64,000 nt of DNA from Spirulina subsalsa PCC 9445 (GTDB taxonomy: Bacteria > Cyanobacteriota > Cyanobacteriia > Cyanobacteriales > Spirulinaceae): positions 4,252,121 to 4,316,120 of the forward strand of contig NZ_JH980292.1 in assembly GCF_000314005.1 (NCBI RefSeq), given 5' to 3'. The position numbers and the translations under genes are program-made. This document shows, piece by piece, positions 45,863 through 53,515 of the stretch. The notes under the pieces were generated by a model. The model worked only from the letters and a program-made list of their open reading frames with translations. It made no database searches and was not told where the DNA came from. The stretch's first letter is position 1, and the number at the start of each line of letters is the position of its first letter.

Positions 45863-45927
45863 CACTCCCCCATTGACGGCAGTTGCAGCTTTAAGGCTCT
45901 GTTAACAAAAATGTTGCGGAATTCCCC

Positions 45928-46056
45928 TTAATCGGTTAAAAGCTCTGGATCATGAGATGTAGAGACGTGAGCAAGGCGATGATAGGTTTCGAGATCCAAG
46001 AAGACTCCAACCTGCTCTCCTCTCTGATTGGTGAGATATTGTACTACTTCAGACAT
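45928..46056 (-). pseudogene. Possible type II antitoxin fragment
   Basis: A 42-codon frame, MSEVVQYLTNQRGEQVGVFL...YHRLAHV, resembles the N-terminal half of small Phd/RelB-like antitoxins (a hydrophobic patch then a Y-x-R-L helix). The frame continues upstream without a stop (LPDDELTET) to where an IS-like repeat starts near 46080, so the original start may have been removed. The stop codon lies in the IS-end repeat. No toxin gene is next to it. Confidence 0.4.
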
Positions 46057-46113
46057 GGTTTCCGTTAGCTCATCGTCGGGAAGCCCCGCACTGTACGTTC
46101 GCGTTCACTTCGT

Positions 46114-46238
46114 GACGCTTCGCGAACGGGGATGTCCCTAAAAAGACATCTAGAGCCTCCCGTAGAAACAGGAAAGCCTCATAGTGATATGGGGAAGCCC
46201 GCACCGCACCCCTAGGGTCGGTGTCGGGAGGATGTCAC
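46114..46238 (+). repeat. 3' end of a tnpB-type element (copy also at 54806-54927)
   Basis: Carries the last ~20 codons of a TnpB (NGDVPKKTSRASRRNRKAS) and the right end GGGAAGCCCGCAC...CCTAGGGTCGGTGTCGGGAGGATGTCAC. Near-identical to 54806-54927; a shorter, diverged version lies after hypD. Confidence 0.8.
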
Positions 46239-46480
46239 AACAAGCCTTTATCTAATCTTAGCGAGGTTCTGGCTTGTTCAACTTCCCGCTCTTGCCTAGA
46301 CGGGGATTCTTCATTTTCAGCAAGCCCCCATTAATTCTCATGCCCCCAACTCGGAACTTTCGGTGAAATAGCCCCGTCCCCAATACAGACTCTGAAATCT
46401 TGCTAGAACGAACGAAATAGGGAGAGCTTATGATAAAACTAAGCTTTCCCTCTTGTTTACCGTAAGCCCCTTACTGTGTA

Positions 46481-47128
46481 ATGCACCATCATTCCTGCTC
46501 TCACTCCCATTCTTGCAGCCCTTCCCCTGAAAAAATGAAGCGTTTAACGTGGGTGTTGTGCCTCGTGGGAGGCTTTTCCTTGGTCGAGATTGGGATGGGG
46601 TGGTTTAGCCATAGTTTAGCCCTACAAGCCGACGCAGGACATTTATTATCGGACTGTTTCGCCTTATTATTAGCCTTGTTTGCCACTTGGTTTGCTCGGG
46701 CTAGCCCCCATTCTCACCATCGCCGGGTCGAATTTGCCGCCGCTTTCCTCAATGGGTTAGGATTAGTGGCGATCGCGCTTTGGATTGGTCACCAGGCCAT
46801 GCTTCACCTCCAAGCCCCACCCCTCGACATTTTAAGCACCCCCATGTTAGCCACCGCCAGCCTCGGTTTTGGGGTGAATAGTATTAATATTTGGCTCCTC
46901 CATGAAGACAGTCACCACGATTTAAACCTCCGGGGGGCTTTTCTCCATGTCTTAGCCGATGCCGCCAGTTCCGTTGGGGTTATTTTAGCTGCGATCGCCG
47001 TTTGGACCCTCAATTGGTTCTGGGCAGATACCGTCATCAGTTTTGCCGTCGCCCTCCTCATCCTCCTCAGTGCCATTCCCCTCCTTTGGGAAAGTGCCAA
47101 CGCACTGCGAACCGCAGATCCCACTTAG
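46481..47128 (+). CDS. Cation diffusion facilitator (CDF) transporter, short form
   Basis: Exports divalent metals such as Zn2+ or Co2+ in exchange for protons. His-rich N-terminus (HHHSCSHSHSC), then about six hydrophobic helices. The metal site is visible in TM2 as ADAGHLLSD and in TM5 as HVLADAASSV (D/H-x3-D pattern). At 215 residues it lacks the usual C-terminal cytoplasmic domain (~80 residues), which is unusual but known in some small CDF proteins. The coding sequence overlaps the convergent pilD gene by 4 bases. Confidence 0.85.
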   Translation: MHHHSCSHSHSCSPSPEKMKRLTWVLCLVGGFSLVEIGMGWFSHSLALQADAGHLLSDCFALLLALFATWFARASPHSHHRRVEFAAAFLNGLGLVAIALWIGHQAMLHLQAPPLDILSTPMLATASLGFGVNSINIWLLHEDSHHDLNLRGAFLHVLADAASSVGVILAAIAVWTLNWFWADTVISFAVALLILLSAIPLLWESANALRTADPT

Positions 47129-47949
47129 TTGAGGGGAAAAAACCAACGGAGATAGGTGGATAATAATATCTCACCCCAGAATAGAGTAAGTAAGGCGGCC
47201 AAGACTAAAAAAGGGCCGAAGGGAATAGGTTGACTACGTTTTAACCAACCGAGGGCGATCGCACCTCCCCCCACAATTGACCCTAACCCACAGGCCAAAA
47301 ACCCCGCCACCAGTAGATATTGCCACCCCAACCATACCCCCATCATCGCCGCCAGTTTCCCATCCCCCGCCCCCATTGCCGCCCTACCCAGTACCATTGA
47401 CCCCACAATGCGGATCAGATCCAACAACCAAATCCCCAATACCCCCCCCACAATCCCCCCCATCAGGGACAAAATCACCCCCTCCGGGGTCTGGCTTTCT
47501 TGCCACCCCACCCAAGCCGCAAACCCCAAACCCAATAATAGACCCGGTTGAGTTAAACAGTTAGGTAGGGTGAAAGTGTCGAGGTCAATAAAAGCGAGGG
47601 CCAATAATCCACTCACAAAGACCCAATAACCCAAGGTTTGCACCGTCAGTCCAAATTGCCAATAAACCCCCGCCAATAACAAGGCGGTAATGGCTTCAAG
47701 GAGGGGATAACGGATGGCAATGGGCGCATGACAATGTTTGCAGCGTCCTTTGAGCAGAAACCAGCCCAAAACGGGAATATTTTCCCGCATCCCCAAACGG
47801 TGTAAACAGTGGGGACACCGGGAGGGAGGCGACAAAATGGACAATCCGGCCGGGATGCGGTAGATCACCACATTTAAAAAACTGCCAATGGCCGCCCCAA
47901 AAACAAGGACAAATAGGGTAATGATGAGTTCAACCCAAAAGATCATCAT
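47125..47949 (-). CDS. pilD: Prepilin peptidase PilD (A24 family)
   Basis: Cleaves the leader of type IV prepilins and methylates the new N-terminus at the inner membrane. N-terminal zinc motif CPHC...CKHC, and the two aspartate sites FIDLDTFTLPN and GAGDGKLAAMMG typical of A24 aspartic peptidases, with eight hydrophobic segments. A longer frame starts at 47997; I prefer the ATG at 47947-47949 (MMIFWVELIITLFV), which places the first membrane helix at the start. It serves the pilB-pilT-pilC genes at 18.8-23.4 kb. Confidence 0.92.
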   Translation of the reverse strand: MMIFWVELIITLFVLVFGAAIGSFLNVVIYRIPAGLSILSPPSRCPHCLHRLGMRENIPVLGWFLLKGRCKHCHAPIAIRYPLLEAITALLLAGVYWQFGLTVQTLGYWVFVSGLLALAFIDLDTFTLPNCLTQPGLLLGLGFAAWVGWQESQTPEGVILSLMGGIVGGVLGIWLLDLIRIVGSMVLGRAAMGAGDGKLAAMMGVWLGWQYLLVAGFLACGLGSIVGGGAIALGWLKRSQPIPFGPFLVLAALLTLFWGEILLSTYLRWFFPLN

Positions 47950-48044
47950 GGTGGGTTTTAGGGATAGAGGACAGGAGGACGGGAAACACTCGCCCAAGCT
48001 GTTAAATTAGAATACTATATAGAGTTTTTTAAAGACGCGAATCT

Positions 48045-48695
48045 ATGACATCCTATGCTGCCGCTTCTGCAAGAGCAGAAATGAGTGAACTCCGTCGTCT
48101 GAAAAGTCTTCTCCCCCCGGAATTACAAAGTTGGGTGATGGTGGAAGCTGCCACAGATGTAAACCCTCCCCTTATTCGCTGTGAAGAAATTGGGCGAGAC
48201 GAAATTGAGATTCAGGTGGATCTCGCCAAGTGGGACAATTTAGCCATCGACCAGCGAAACTTGATGTTTTGGCACGAAGTCGGACGCATTCAAAATGACA
48301 CCATCCCTCGGGAAGGTTGGGAAATGGCTGCCCTGGCCATTGGTTTAGGGGGTGCTGTGGGGGAATTGTGGGTGCAAGATGGTCTGTTGTTATTATTAGC
48401 CTTAGCCTTGTGTGGGGTTTCGGGATTCCGTCTCTGGCAGAAAAACAACGGGGAAAAACGGTTAGCGGAAAGTCTAGAAGCGGATGAGAAGGCGATCGCA
48501 CTGGCCACCCGTTTTGGTTATACTCTCCCCAATGCCTACAAGAGTCTGGGCAGTGCCTTAAAGACTTTAATTGAACAAACCCCCAATCGCCGCGCCCGGA
48601 AGCAGTACGAAACCCGTTTACAAGCCTTACGGCGCAGTGCTTCTAAGGCGAAAGCAAAAATGGAGCAAGATAAAGAAAACCGCCCTGTGATCTAG
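48045..48695 (+). CDS. DUF3318-like cyanobacterial membrane protein
   Basis: A 216-residue protein with the typical start (RRLKSLLPPELQSWVMVEAATDVNPPLI), two hydrophobic segments around residues ~95-130 (MAALAIGLGGAVGELW; LLLLLALALCGVSGF) and a basic C-terminal helix (KQYETRLQALRRSASKAKAK). The family is conserved in cyanobacteria but its function is unknown. It is followed by a heptamer-repeat cluster. Confidence 0.8.
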   Translation: MTSYAAASARAEMSELRRLKSLLPPELQSWVMVEAATDVNPPLIRCEEIGRDEIEIQVDLAKWDNLAIDQRNLMFWHEVGRIQNDTIPREGWEMAALAIGLGGAVGELWVQDGLLLLLALALCGVSGFRLWQKNNGEKRLAESLEADEKAIALATRFGYTLPNAYKSLGSALKTLIEQTPNRRARKQYETRLQALRRSASKAKAKMEQDKENRPVI

Positions 48696-48922
48696 TTAGG
48701 GCTTGCCGAATCAGTCCGAGAGTTGGGGAGTCGGGAATCGGGAATCGGGAGTCGGGAGTCGGGAGTCGGGAGTCGGGAGTCCGGGAACTCTCCCCCCCTG
48801 TTCCCTGTTCCCTGTTCCCCGTTCCCTAAAATAAAAGAGTTTTGGCTATTCACTACCCACTATTCCCCCTCTCCCTGTTCCCTTGATCAATTATCAATTC
48901 CCACCTCCCATTTCCCAATCCC
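48694..48922 (+). repeat. STRR cluster (GAGTCGG/CCCTGTT heptamers) with a TAGGGCTTGC dispersed-repeat end
   Basis: Begins TAGGGCTTGCCGAATCAGTCCGAGAG, then at least seven tandem GGGAGTC/GGGAATC units (48728-48783), then CCCTGTT/CCCCGTT units (48797-48828). Short tandem repeated repetitive (STRR) heptamers are a known feature of filamentous cyanobacteria. No gene; not a CRISPR array, as there are no spacers. Confidence 0.75.
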
Positions 48923-49687
48923 TTGGCTAATCGTTCTCAATTACAACGACTCACGATTACCCCCTCACAACGTCAAGGGGAGCAAATCCGCTTAACCTCA
49001 GAACAAGAGCATTATTTATTACGGGTTTTACGCTTAGGGAAAGGCGATCGCTTTATTGCCCTATTGACTGGAGAGGGAGAAGCTTGGATTGCCGAAATTA
49101 CCCAGGAGGGGGCGATTCTCACCCAACCCCTAGCAGGGAGTGGGGAATTGCCTGTGGCCGTGAGTTTGATGGTAGCCTTACCCAAGGGGAATGGCTTTGA
49201 AGAGATTGTGCGCTGTTGTACTGAGTTGGGAGTGGTGCAGTTTATTCCGGTTATAAGCGATCGCACCCTCCTGAAGCCCAGCGTTCAAAAAGTCACACGC
49301 TGGCGCAAAATCGCCCAAGAAGCCGCCGAACAATCCGAACGGCTGATCATTCCCACCCTATTAGATCCCCTGCCCTTAAACGCAGCCCTCAGCCAATTAG
49401 ATTTAACCGCCAAACTCAGCTACTGGGCTTTAGCACGGGGGGCTAATGAGCATTTACTGCACCACTTAATCCACAATCCCTCAAGCCAATCCACCCCCGA
49501 AATTATCCTAGCCACCGGCCCAGAAGGCGGCTGGACAGCTTCAGAAGTCACCCAAGCCCGAGAAAAGGGGTTTCAGGTCATTTCCCTCGGGGAACGCATC
49601 CTCCGCGCCGTTACAGCCCCCATAGTAGCCGTTTCCCTCCTAGCCGCTTGGTCTGAACAAGGAAAAAACCAATCCCCAAACCCGTAG
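48923..49687 (+). CDS. rsmE: 16S rRNA (uracil-1498-N3)-methyltransferase RsmE
   Basis: Methylates U1498 of 16S rRNA. N-terminal PUA-like region with EQEHYLLRVLRLGKGDRFIAL, then a SPOUT methyltransferase with the C-terminal knot motifs IILATGPEGGWTASEV (~residues 196-211) and SLGERILRAVTAPIVAVSLL (~225-244). The start codon is a TTG at 48923 followed by ANRSQLQRLTITPSQ, which matches the family start; no suitable ATG precedes it. 254 residues is the usual length. The stop TAG (49685-49687) lies in a 39-bp repeat. Confidence 0.93.
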   Translation: MANRSQLQRLTITPSQRQGEQIRLTSEQEHYLLRVLRLGKGDRFIALLTGEGEAWIAEITQEGAILTQPLAGSGELPVAVSLMVALPKGNGFEEIVRCCTELGVVQFIPVISDRTLLKPSVQKVTRWRKIAQEAAEQSERLIIPTLLDPLPLNAALSQLDLTAKLSYWALARGANEHLLHHLIHNPSSQSTPEIILATGPEGGWTASEVTQAREKGFQVISLGERILRAVTAPIVAVSLLAAWSEQGKNQSPNP

Positions 49688-49764
49688 GTTAGGCACAGGA
49701 AAAGTGCAACCCAACACCCCCACTTAAACCCGTAGGTTAGGCACAGGAAAAGTGCAACCCAACA
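49678..49764 (+). repeat. Tandem 39-bp direct repeat after rsmE
   Basis: Two identical copies (49678-49716 and 49726-49764) of AAACCCGTAGGTTAGGCACAG followed by GAAAAGTGCAACCCAACA, with 48-bp spacing. The rsmE stop codon lies in the first copy. CCCGTAGGTTAGG...CAACCC-type repeats are common in cyanobacterial genomes. Confidence 0.75.
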
Positions 49765-50012
49765 ACAGATAAAATTCTAAAAAGATGAAAACCAAAACCA
49801 TCTAGCCCTAGCACCCGTTTCAAGAAATAGCTGTGATTAGAAAAACATTCAACTCAGATCAAAGATCACAGGCAATCAAAATATAAGAGTCATTTCTGAA
49901 TTGCCCCTAGGACAGAAACTACAGACAATCTTAACAGTTCTTAATAGTCCAACTAAATTGAATAAAGCGGCTATAATAGAAGCGAAAAACTAAATATTTT
50001 GGAACATAAATC
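49765..50012. other. AT-rich spacer upstream of the PEP-CTERM gene
   Basis: No repeat or coding region seen. Likely promoter for the PEP-CTERM protein; candidate -10-like TATAAT in GCTATAATAGAAG (49972-49983). Confidence 0.4.
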
Positions 50013-50645
50013 ATGAAAAATCTAGTTAAGTTTGTCATGACAGCAGGGGCAGCACTGACCCTATTTCTGCCCTCTCCCGTCCAAGCCTTCACCAGAAGCT
50101 ACACCTTTGAATTAATCAACATCACAGGACCTTTATCCGGAGAAAAAATTGGTGGGTCGTTTAGTTTTGATGCAACAAATATGAGGGGAGAAGGTCGGGA
50201 GAGTACTTCCGTCAGGTGTCTTGGAGATTGCTCGTATAATTCACATGAATTTGATGGGCAATTGAGCTTTTCTTTCGACTTTTTTGGTACGACTTACACC
50301 GAAGAGCAGGAAATGTTCAATATGCCTATTGTATATTTCTTAGATGGCGTTCCCACAAGAATCTATTACCGAAAAGCCGACAGGAGCGACATGATTCCTC
50401 ATTTTCGATTTAGCGCTCAAGGGGGAACCGATGCCCAAGGGAATACACTGCCCCTTCGGATGTTTGAGTATCATTTACCTTGGCCTGATTACGGCATGGG
50501 GAATGCCAGTATTATGTTTACCGAAGACAATGGTAAACGCTCTTACAGTTCCGATATTAATATTCCTGAACCCGGTGTAATCCTTGGACTGGTAACGGTG
50601 GGTTTATTGGGAATTGCGACCAAAAAAAATTCCCACACTTCTTAA
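50013..50645 (+). CDS. Secreted protein with PEP-CTERM sorting signal
   Basis: Signal peptide at residues 1-25 (KNLVKFVMTAGAALTLFLPSPVQA). Extracellular beta-type middle region with two cysteines (VRCLGDCSYN). The C-terminus has IPEPGVILGLVTVGLLGIATKK (residues ~184-204), the PEP motif, a hydrophobic stretch and a basic tail, recognised by an exosortase-type sorting system. Function unknown; likely cell-surface or matrix related. The window has no exosortase gene, but the 12129 gene belongs to a PEP-CTERM-associated family. Confidence 0.82.
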   Translation: MKNLVKFVMTAGAALTLFLPSPVQAFTRSYTFELINITGPLSGEKIGGSFSFDATNMRGEGRESTSVRCLGDCSYNSHEFDGQLSFSFDFFGTTYTEEQEMFNMPIVYFLDGVPTRIYYRKADRSDMIPHFRFSAQGGTDAQGNTLPLRMFEYHLPWPDYGMGNASIMFTEDNGKRSYSSDINIPEPGVILGLVTVGLLGIATKKNSHTS

Positions 50646-50742
50646 ACTTCCCCCTCTCCTATAACAAATAGGGAAATATTTTAACAAACAGTAATTCTGA
50701 CCGAAAAACGGCTAAATGAGACTCCAATCAGTCAAGTAGAGA

Positions 50743-50900
50743 GGGTCTGCTGAATATCCCCCTAAGCACTGTTAATAGGGCTTTGGGCTGTTTTAATAGC
50801 GAGAAACTACAAGGTTTTAGGGATAAATCATCAAAAAGGCTTGCCTTTTTCCGATTCCCCCTGTTCCCTAGCCCCACGAGTAGAGTTATTCAGCAAGCCC
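50743..50900. mobile_element. MITE-like element copy 1 with 6-bp target duplication TAGAGA
   Basis: Left end GGGTCTGCTGAATATCCC (50743-50760), right end GAGTTATTCAGCAAGCCC (50883-50900), inverted repeats of each other with a few mismatches. It is flanked directly by TAGAGA at 50737-50742 and 50901-50906. Inside is AAAAAGGCTTGCCTTTTT (50833-50850), a perfect hairpin, and CCCCCTGTTCCC. No coding capacity, 158 bp. Confidence 0.75.
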
Positions 50901-50949
50901 TAGAGACAAAATCAAACACCAAAACGGGTGAGCCAAAAAGACGGATTTC

Positions 50950-52170
50950 CTAATTGCCAAAAAATAAAGACACATTAGAACTCATCACCCCAACCCTTGT
51001 TTCATTCCCTACCCTCACCGGAGTAAACACGACCTGCCAGACCGAATTTCCCTTTTCGAGGTAATACACCCCATCTTGTTTAAAATCATTAGACACCTCT
51101 TTCTCGACGAAGTTTCTCGCCTTTAAACGGGCAATGACCCGTTGCTCAAAAGCCTCCTGAGAAAGACCACTAGACCCCGGCAAACGTCCCCTTAAGGTTT
51201 GCCCTGACCCTAAACTAGGATCTACTAAATCAGACTCTTGGAAATTTTCTAACCCTAACTCCTGTTGTAACGCCAGAAAAATCTGTTCAAACTCGCTTTC
51301 TTCTGGGGAGAGATTTTCTAAATTTCTTAAACGGGCGAGTTCTGTCTCTGCAATGGGTTGAGACAGTAATAAAATCACGGTTTTATCTTGAACTTTCAGT
51401 AAATGTAAAAAACGTGGCTGACTATTGCCCTTAGACACCTGATAAATTTCCACCATGCCCGAACTTTGGGGCATTTTTTGCGGTTCATTAAAGCCCGCCT
51501 TAGTAATATTCTTTTGATACCAGTTCGCCACGTTTTCCAGTGAATCTGACGTATGAAATGCCCCTTGTTCAAATTCTGCCGAGAGGAGATTTAAGGCACC
51601 CCGTTGACAGGTGAAACTGTCGCAATAGTTGGGAAAGTCAGCAAAGGGATCTCTTGTATCTAATCCTTGGGGATTATTGCGATTCTCCCCTTGTCTTCCC
51701 CCCAAGGGACTGGAGAAAGGGCTGGGGGTGACTTGGGGGGTGGGAGAAGGTCGAGGGCTGGGGGTGACTTGAGGAGTGGGAGAAGGTCGAGGGGTGGGAG
51801 TGGGTTGAGGAAAGGGGGGAATCTCAAACCTTGGACTAGGAAGATTCAAGGGGGGAGGAGTCCAACTGGGGAGACTGGGGGAGGGTTCCGGTTGGGGGGT
51901 GGGTGCAAGGTCAGGGAGGGAGGGGGTTTCTGGTTCGGGAATGGGGGGAACATCGACCCCACGGGAGGGCAGTTGGGTAATTTTAATCAGGTCTTCGTCG
52001 TTGATTTTCGCTTCGGTTTGGGGGGAGTCTTCCTGAAGCGGGAGGAATAAAATCCCACCATGTAGACCCAAGGAAATGAGCAACATCGGCCGCCACAGGA
52101 AACGCAGCCAGGGGGGGGCGGTGAGTTTAGAGGAGGAGGCAGGAATATCTGTGGCAGCGTTCTCAAACAT
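50950..52170 (-). CDS. TonB-like proline-rich membrane-anchored protein
   Basis: One N-terminal membrane helix (PMLLISLGLHGGILFLPL, ~residues 28-45) followed by a long Pro-rich region (residues ~70-165, PTPRPSPTPQVTPSPRPSPT) that can span the periplasm, then a C-terminal domain (~residues 180-406) that I do not recognise. The layout resembles TonB-type energy transducers, but the C-terminal domain lacks a clear TonB signature. The tandem PSPTPQVTPS repeat makes the plus strand look coding (51667-52050), which it is not. Confidence 0.65.
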   Translation of the reverse strand: MFENAATDIPASSSKLTAPPWLRFLWRPMLLISLGLHGGILFLPLQEDSPQTEAKINDEDLIKITQLPSRGVDVPPIPEPETPSLPDLAPTPQPEPSPSLPSWTPPPLNLPSPRFEIPPFPQPTPTPRPSPTPQVTPSPRPSPTPQVTPSPFSSPLGGRQGENRNNPQGLDTRDPFADFPNYCDSFTCQRGALNLLSAEFEQGAFHTSDSLENVANWYQKNITKAGFNEPQKMPQSSGMVEIYQVSKGNSQPRFLHLLKVQDKTVILLLSQPIAETELARLRNLENLSPEESEFEQIFLALQQELGLENFQESDLVDPSLGSGQTLRGRLPGSSGLSQEAFEQRVIARLKARNFVEKEVSNDFKQDGVYYLEKGNSVWQVVFTPVRVGNETRVGVMSSNVSLFFGN

Positions 52171-52316
52171 GGAACAGAAAGGGGGGGTGTCGGCGCTCTG
52201 TTGTTTTAGACCCCGAAGAATCTGGAGTTGTTTCCTGTTTTAACATATTTGTTGGAAACTCTGGATATACCATAGAAGGCGGTACAATATACGTCCTAAT
52301 CATTTGAGTATTAACA

Positions 52317-52943
52317 ATGGAGTGGCACACAACCGACGCGCAAAGTTTGGCAATTATTGATCAGGAGATTGGTGAACATATTTTCGCCCCGGCAGAGTAT
52401 GAACTTGTGCGTCGTGTCATCTATGAGACGGCGGATTTTGAGTATAAGTCTTTGATTCGCTTTTCGGAGCGATCGCTACAAGCGGGGGCGGCGGCCTTGG
52501 CTGCCCGGAGTACCATTGTGGTAGATGTCCCAATGGTTCAGGTGGGGATTGCTTTAGCCCTTCAAGAAACCTTCGCCAATCCGGTCTATTGTAGTCTAGA
52601 AACTATTACCCGCCCCCAAAAGGAAAAAACCCAAGCGGCTTGGGGAATTCAGACCTTAGCGCGTCGCTATCCCGAGGGAATTTTTGTCATTGGTCAGTCC
52701 CAAACGGCTTTAACGGCTTTGGTAGAGTTGATTGAGTCGGAGGAAATTCGCCCCGCTTTGGTGGTTGGCACTCCGGCGGGTTTTGTGGGGGCAGATGTGG
52801 CCAAGGAACGGTTACAGGATTCTATGATTCCCAATATTCGCATCAATGGCCGCAAGGGGAGCGCTGTGGTGGCGGTGGCCTTGATGAATGGTTTGGTTGA
52901 TTTGGCTTGGGAGGCCTACGGTAAGCCGAATTCAGAGTTTTAG
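52317..52943 (+). CDS. cobH: Precorrin-8X methylmutase CobH
   Basis: Rearranges precorrin-8X to hydrogenobyrinate in cobalamin synthesis (or the CbiC step in the anaerobic route). Family motifs: the entry segment RRVIYETADFEY (~residues 32-43) with the conserved acid, RSTIVVDVPMVQVGI (~65-79), VVGTPAGFVGADVAKE (~150-165) and INGRKGSAVVAVALMNGLVDLA (~178-199). Length 208 residues is normal. The start ATG follows an AT-rich spacer. Solitary, as is common for cob genes in cyanobacteria. Confidence 0.93.
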   Translation: MEWHTTDAQSLAIIDQEIGEHIFAPAEYELVRRVIYETADFEYKSLIRFSERSLQAGAAALAARSTIVVDVPMVQVGIALALQETFANPVYCSLETITRPQKEKTQAAWGIQTLARRYPEGIFVIGQSQTALTALVELIESEEIRPALVVGTPAGFVGADVAKERLQDSMIPNIRINGRKGSAVVAVALMNGLVDLAWEAYGKPNSEF

Positions 52944-52954
52944 CTAGGGCTTAG

Positions 52955-53081
52955 GGGAGCATCGGGAGGATGTCCAGAAGCGCTAATCCTAGCATTCCTA
53001 GCCAACGAAGCTCCCGGCAGAATCTTTGATTTGCCGGGAGAGAACGTCAAGGAACAACAAATTGATCTCTTCCGCGCCTAA
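52955..53081 (+). pseudogene. IS-end fragment followed by the 3' remnant of a truncated gene
   Basis: GAGCATCGGGAGGATGTCC (52956-52974) resembles the tnpB-element end seen at 54911-54926. After it an open frame continues (EALILAFLANEAPGRIFDLPG) to a stop at 53079-53081. It looks like the C-terminal ~35 codons of a lost gene, cut by the element. A hairpin CTCCCGGCA...TGCCGGGAG lies within it (53010-53039). Confidence 0.4.
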
Positions 53082-53150
53082 TGGCTTCTTGACCCCCAAA
53101 ATCTTTGGTAAGCTGGAAAACATTATTAAGACTTCACCCCAGAATCGATT

Positions 53151-53369
53151 ATGGCAGGAAAAATAAAAAAGGGTTCTTTAGTTCACGCTGTTCGGGAAAA
53201 ATTAGAAGCTAGTGTAGAGGCGACGGCGAGTGATGCTCGTTTCCCCCCCTACTTGTTTGAAAGCAAAGGGGAAGTTGTGGAAATGGAGGGAGACTACGCT
53301 TTTGTTAAATTCTACGTTCCCACACCCGGAATGTGGTTGCGTTTGGATCAACTGGAATTAGCGGAATAA
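53151..53369 (+). CDS. ndhO: NAD(P)H-quinone oxidoreductase subunit O
   Basis: A 72-residue accessory subunit of the cyanobacterial NDH-1 complex on the cytoplasmic side of the thylakoid membrane, involved in respiration and cyclic electron flow. The sequence [37 protein letters not shown] and [14 protein letters not shown] match NdhO closely across the full length. Confidence 0.92.
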   Translation: MAGKIKKGSLVHAVREKLEASVEATASDARFPPYLFESKGEVVEMEGDYAFVKFYVPTPGMWLRLDQLELAE

Positions 53370-53515
53370 CCCGCCCCCTTTCCCCTCCATAACAGTGTGA
53401 ATGAACTCACTCCCTGCGTCCTTGGGGGATGATGCACCCAAGACGGAACGAAAGGTTCTGTCTCCAAGGGAAGTATCTCCTCAAGGAACGTCATTTTCCA
53501 CTTATAGGAGGTTTC

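Larger units (their letters stand above)
45863..46480. mobile_element. Block of IS200/IS605 relics and a broken antitoxin-like gene
   Basis: It begins with the minus-strand end motif (TTGACACTCCCCC), followed by TGTTAACAAAAATGTTGCGGAATTCC (inverted copy at 33254-33280), then the antitoxin-like fragment. Next comes a 3' tnpB end (46114-46238), a further GAATC/ATTCTTCA end fragment (46290-46320) and a TCAGCAAGCCCC dispersed-repeat end. No intact gene. Confidence 0.6.

Noticed and set aside
48727-48830. CRISPR-like short repeats
   Set aside because: Units are 7 bp in direct tandem without spacers; this is a cyanobacterial STRR.
51667-52050. A plus-strand Gly-rich frame opposite the TonB-like gene
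   Set aside because: It is the mirror of the Pro-rich tandem repeat PSPTPQVTPS on the minus strand.
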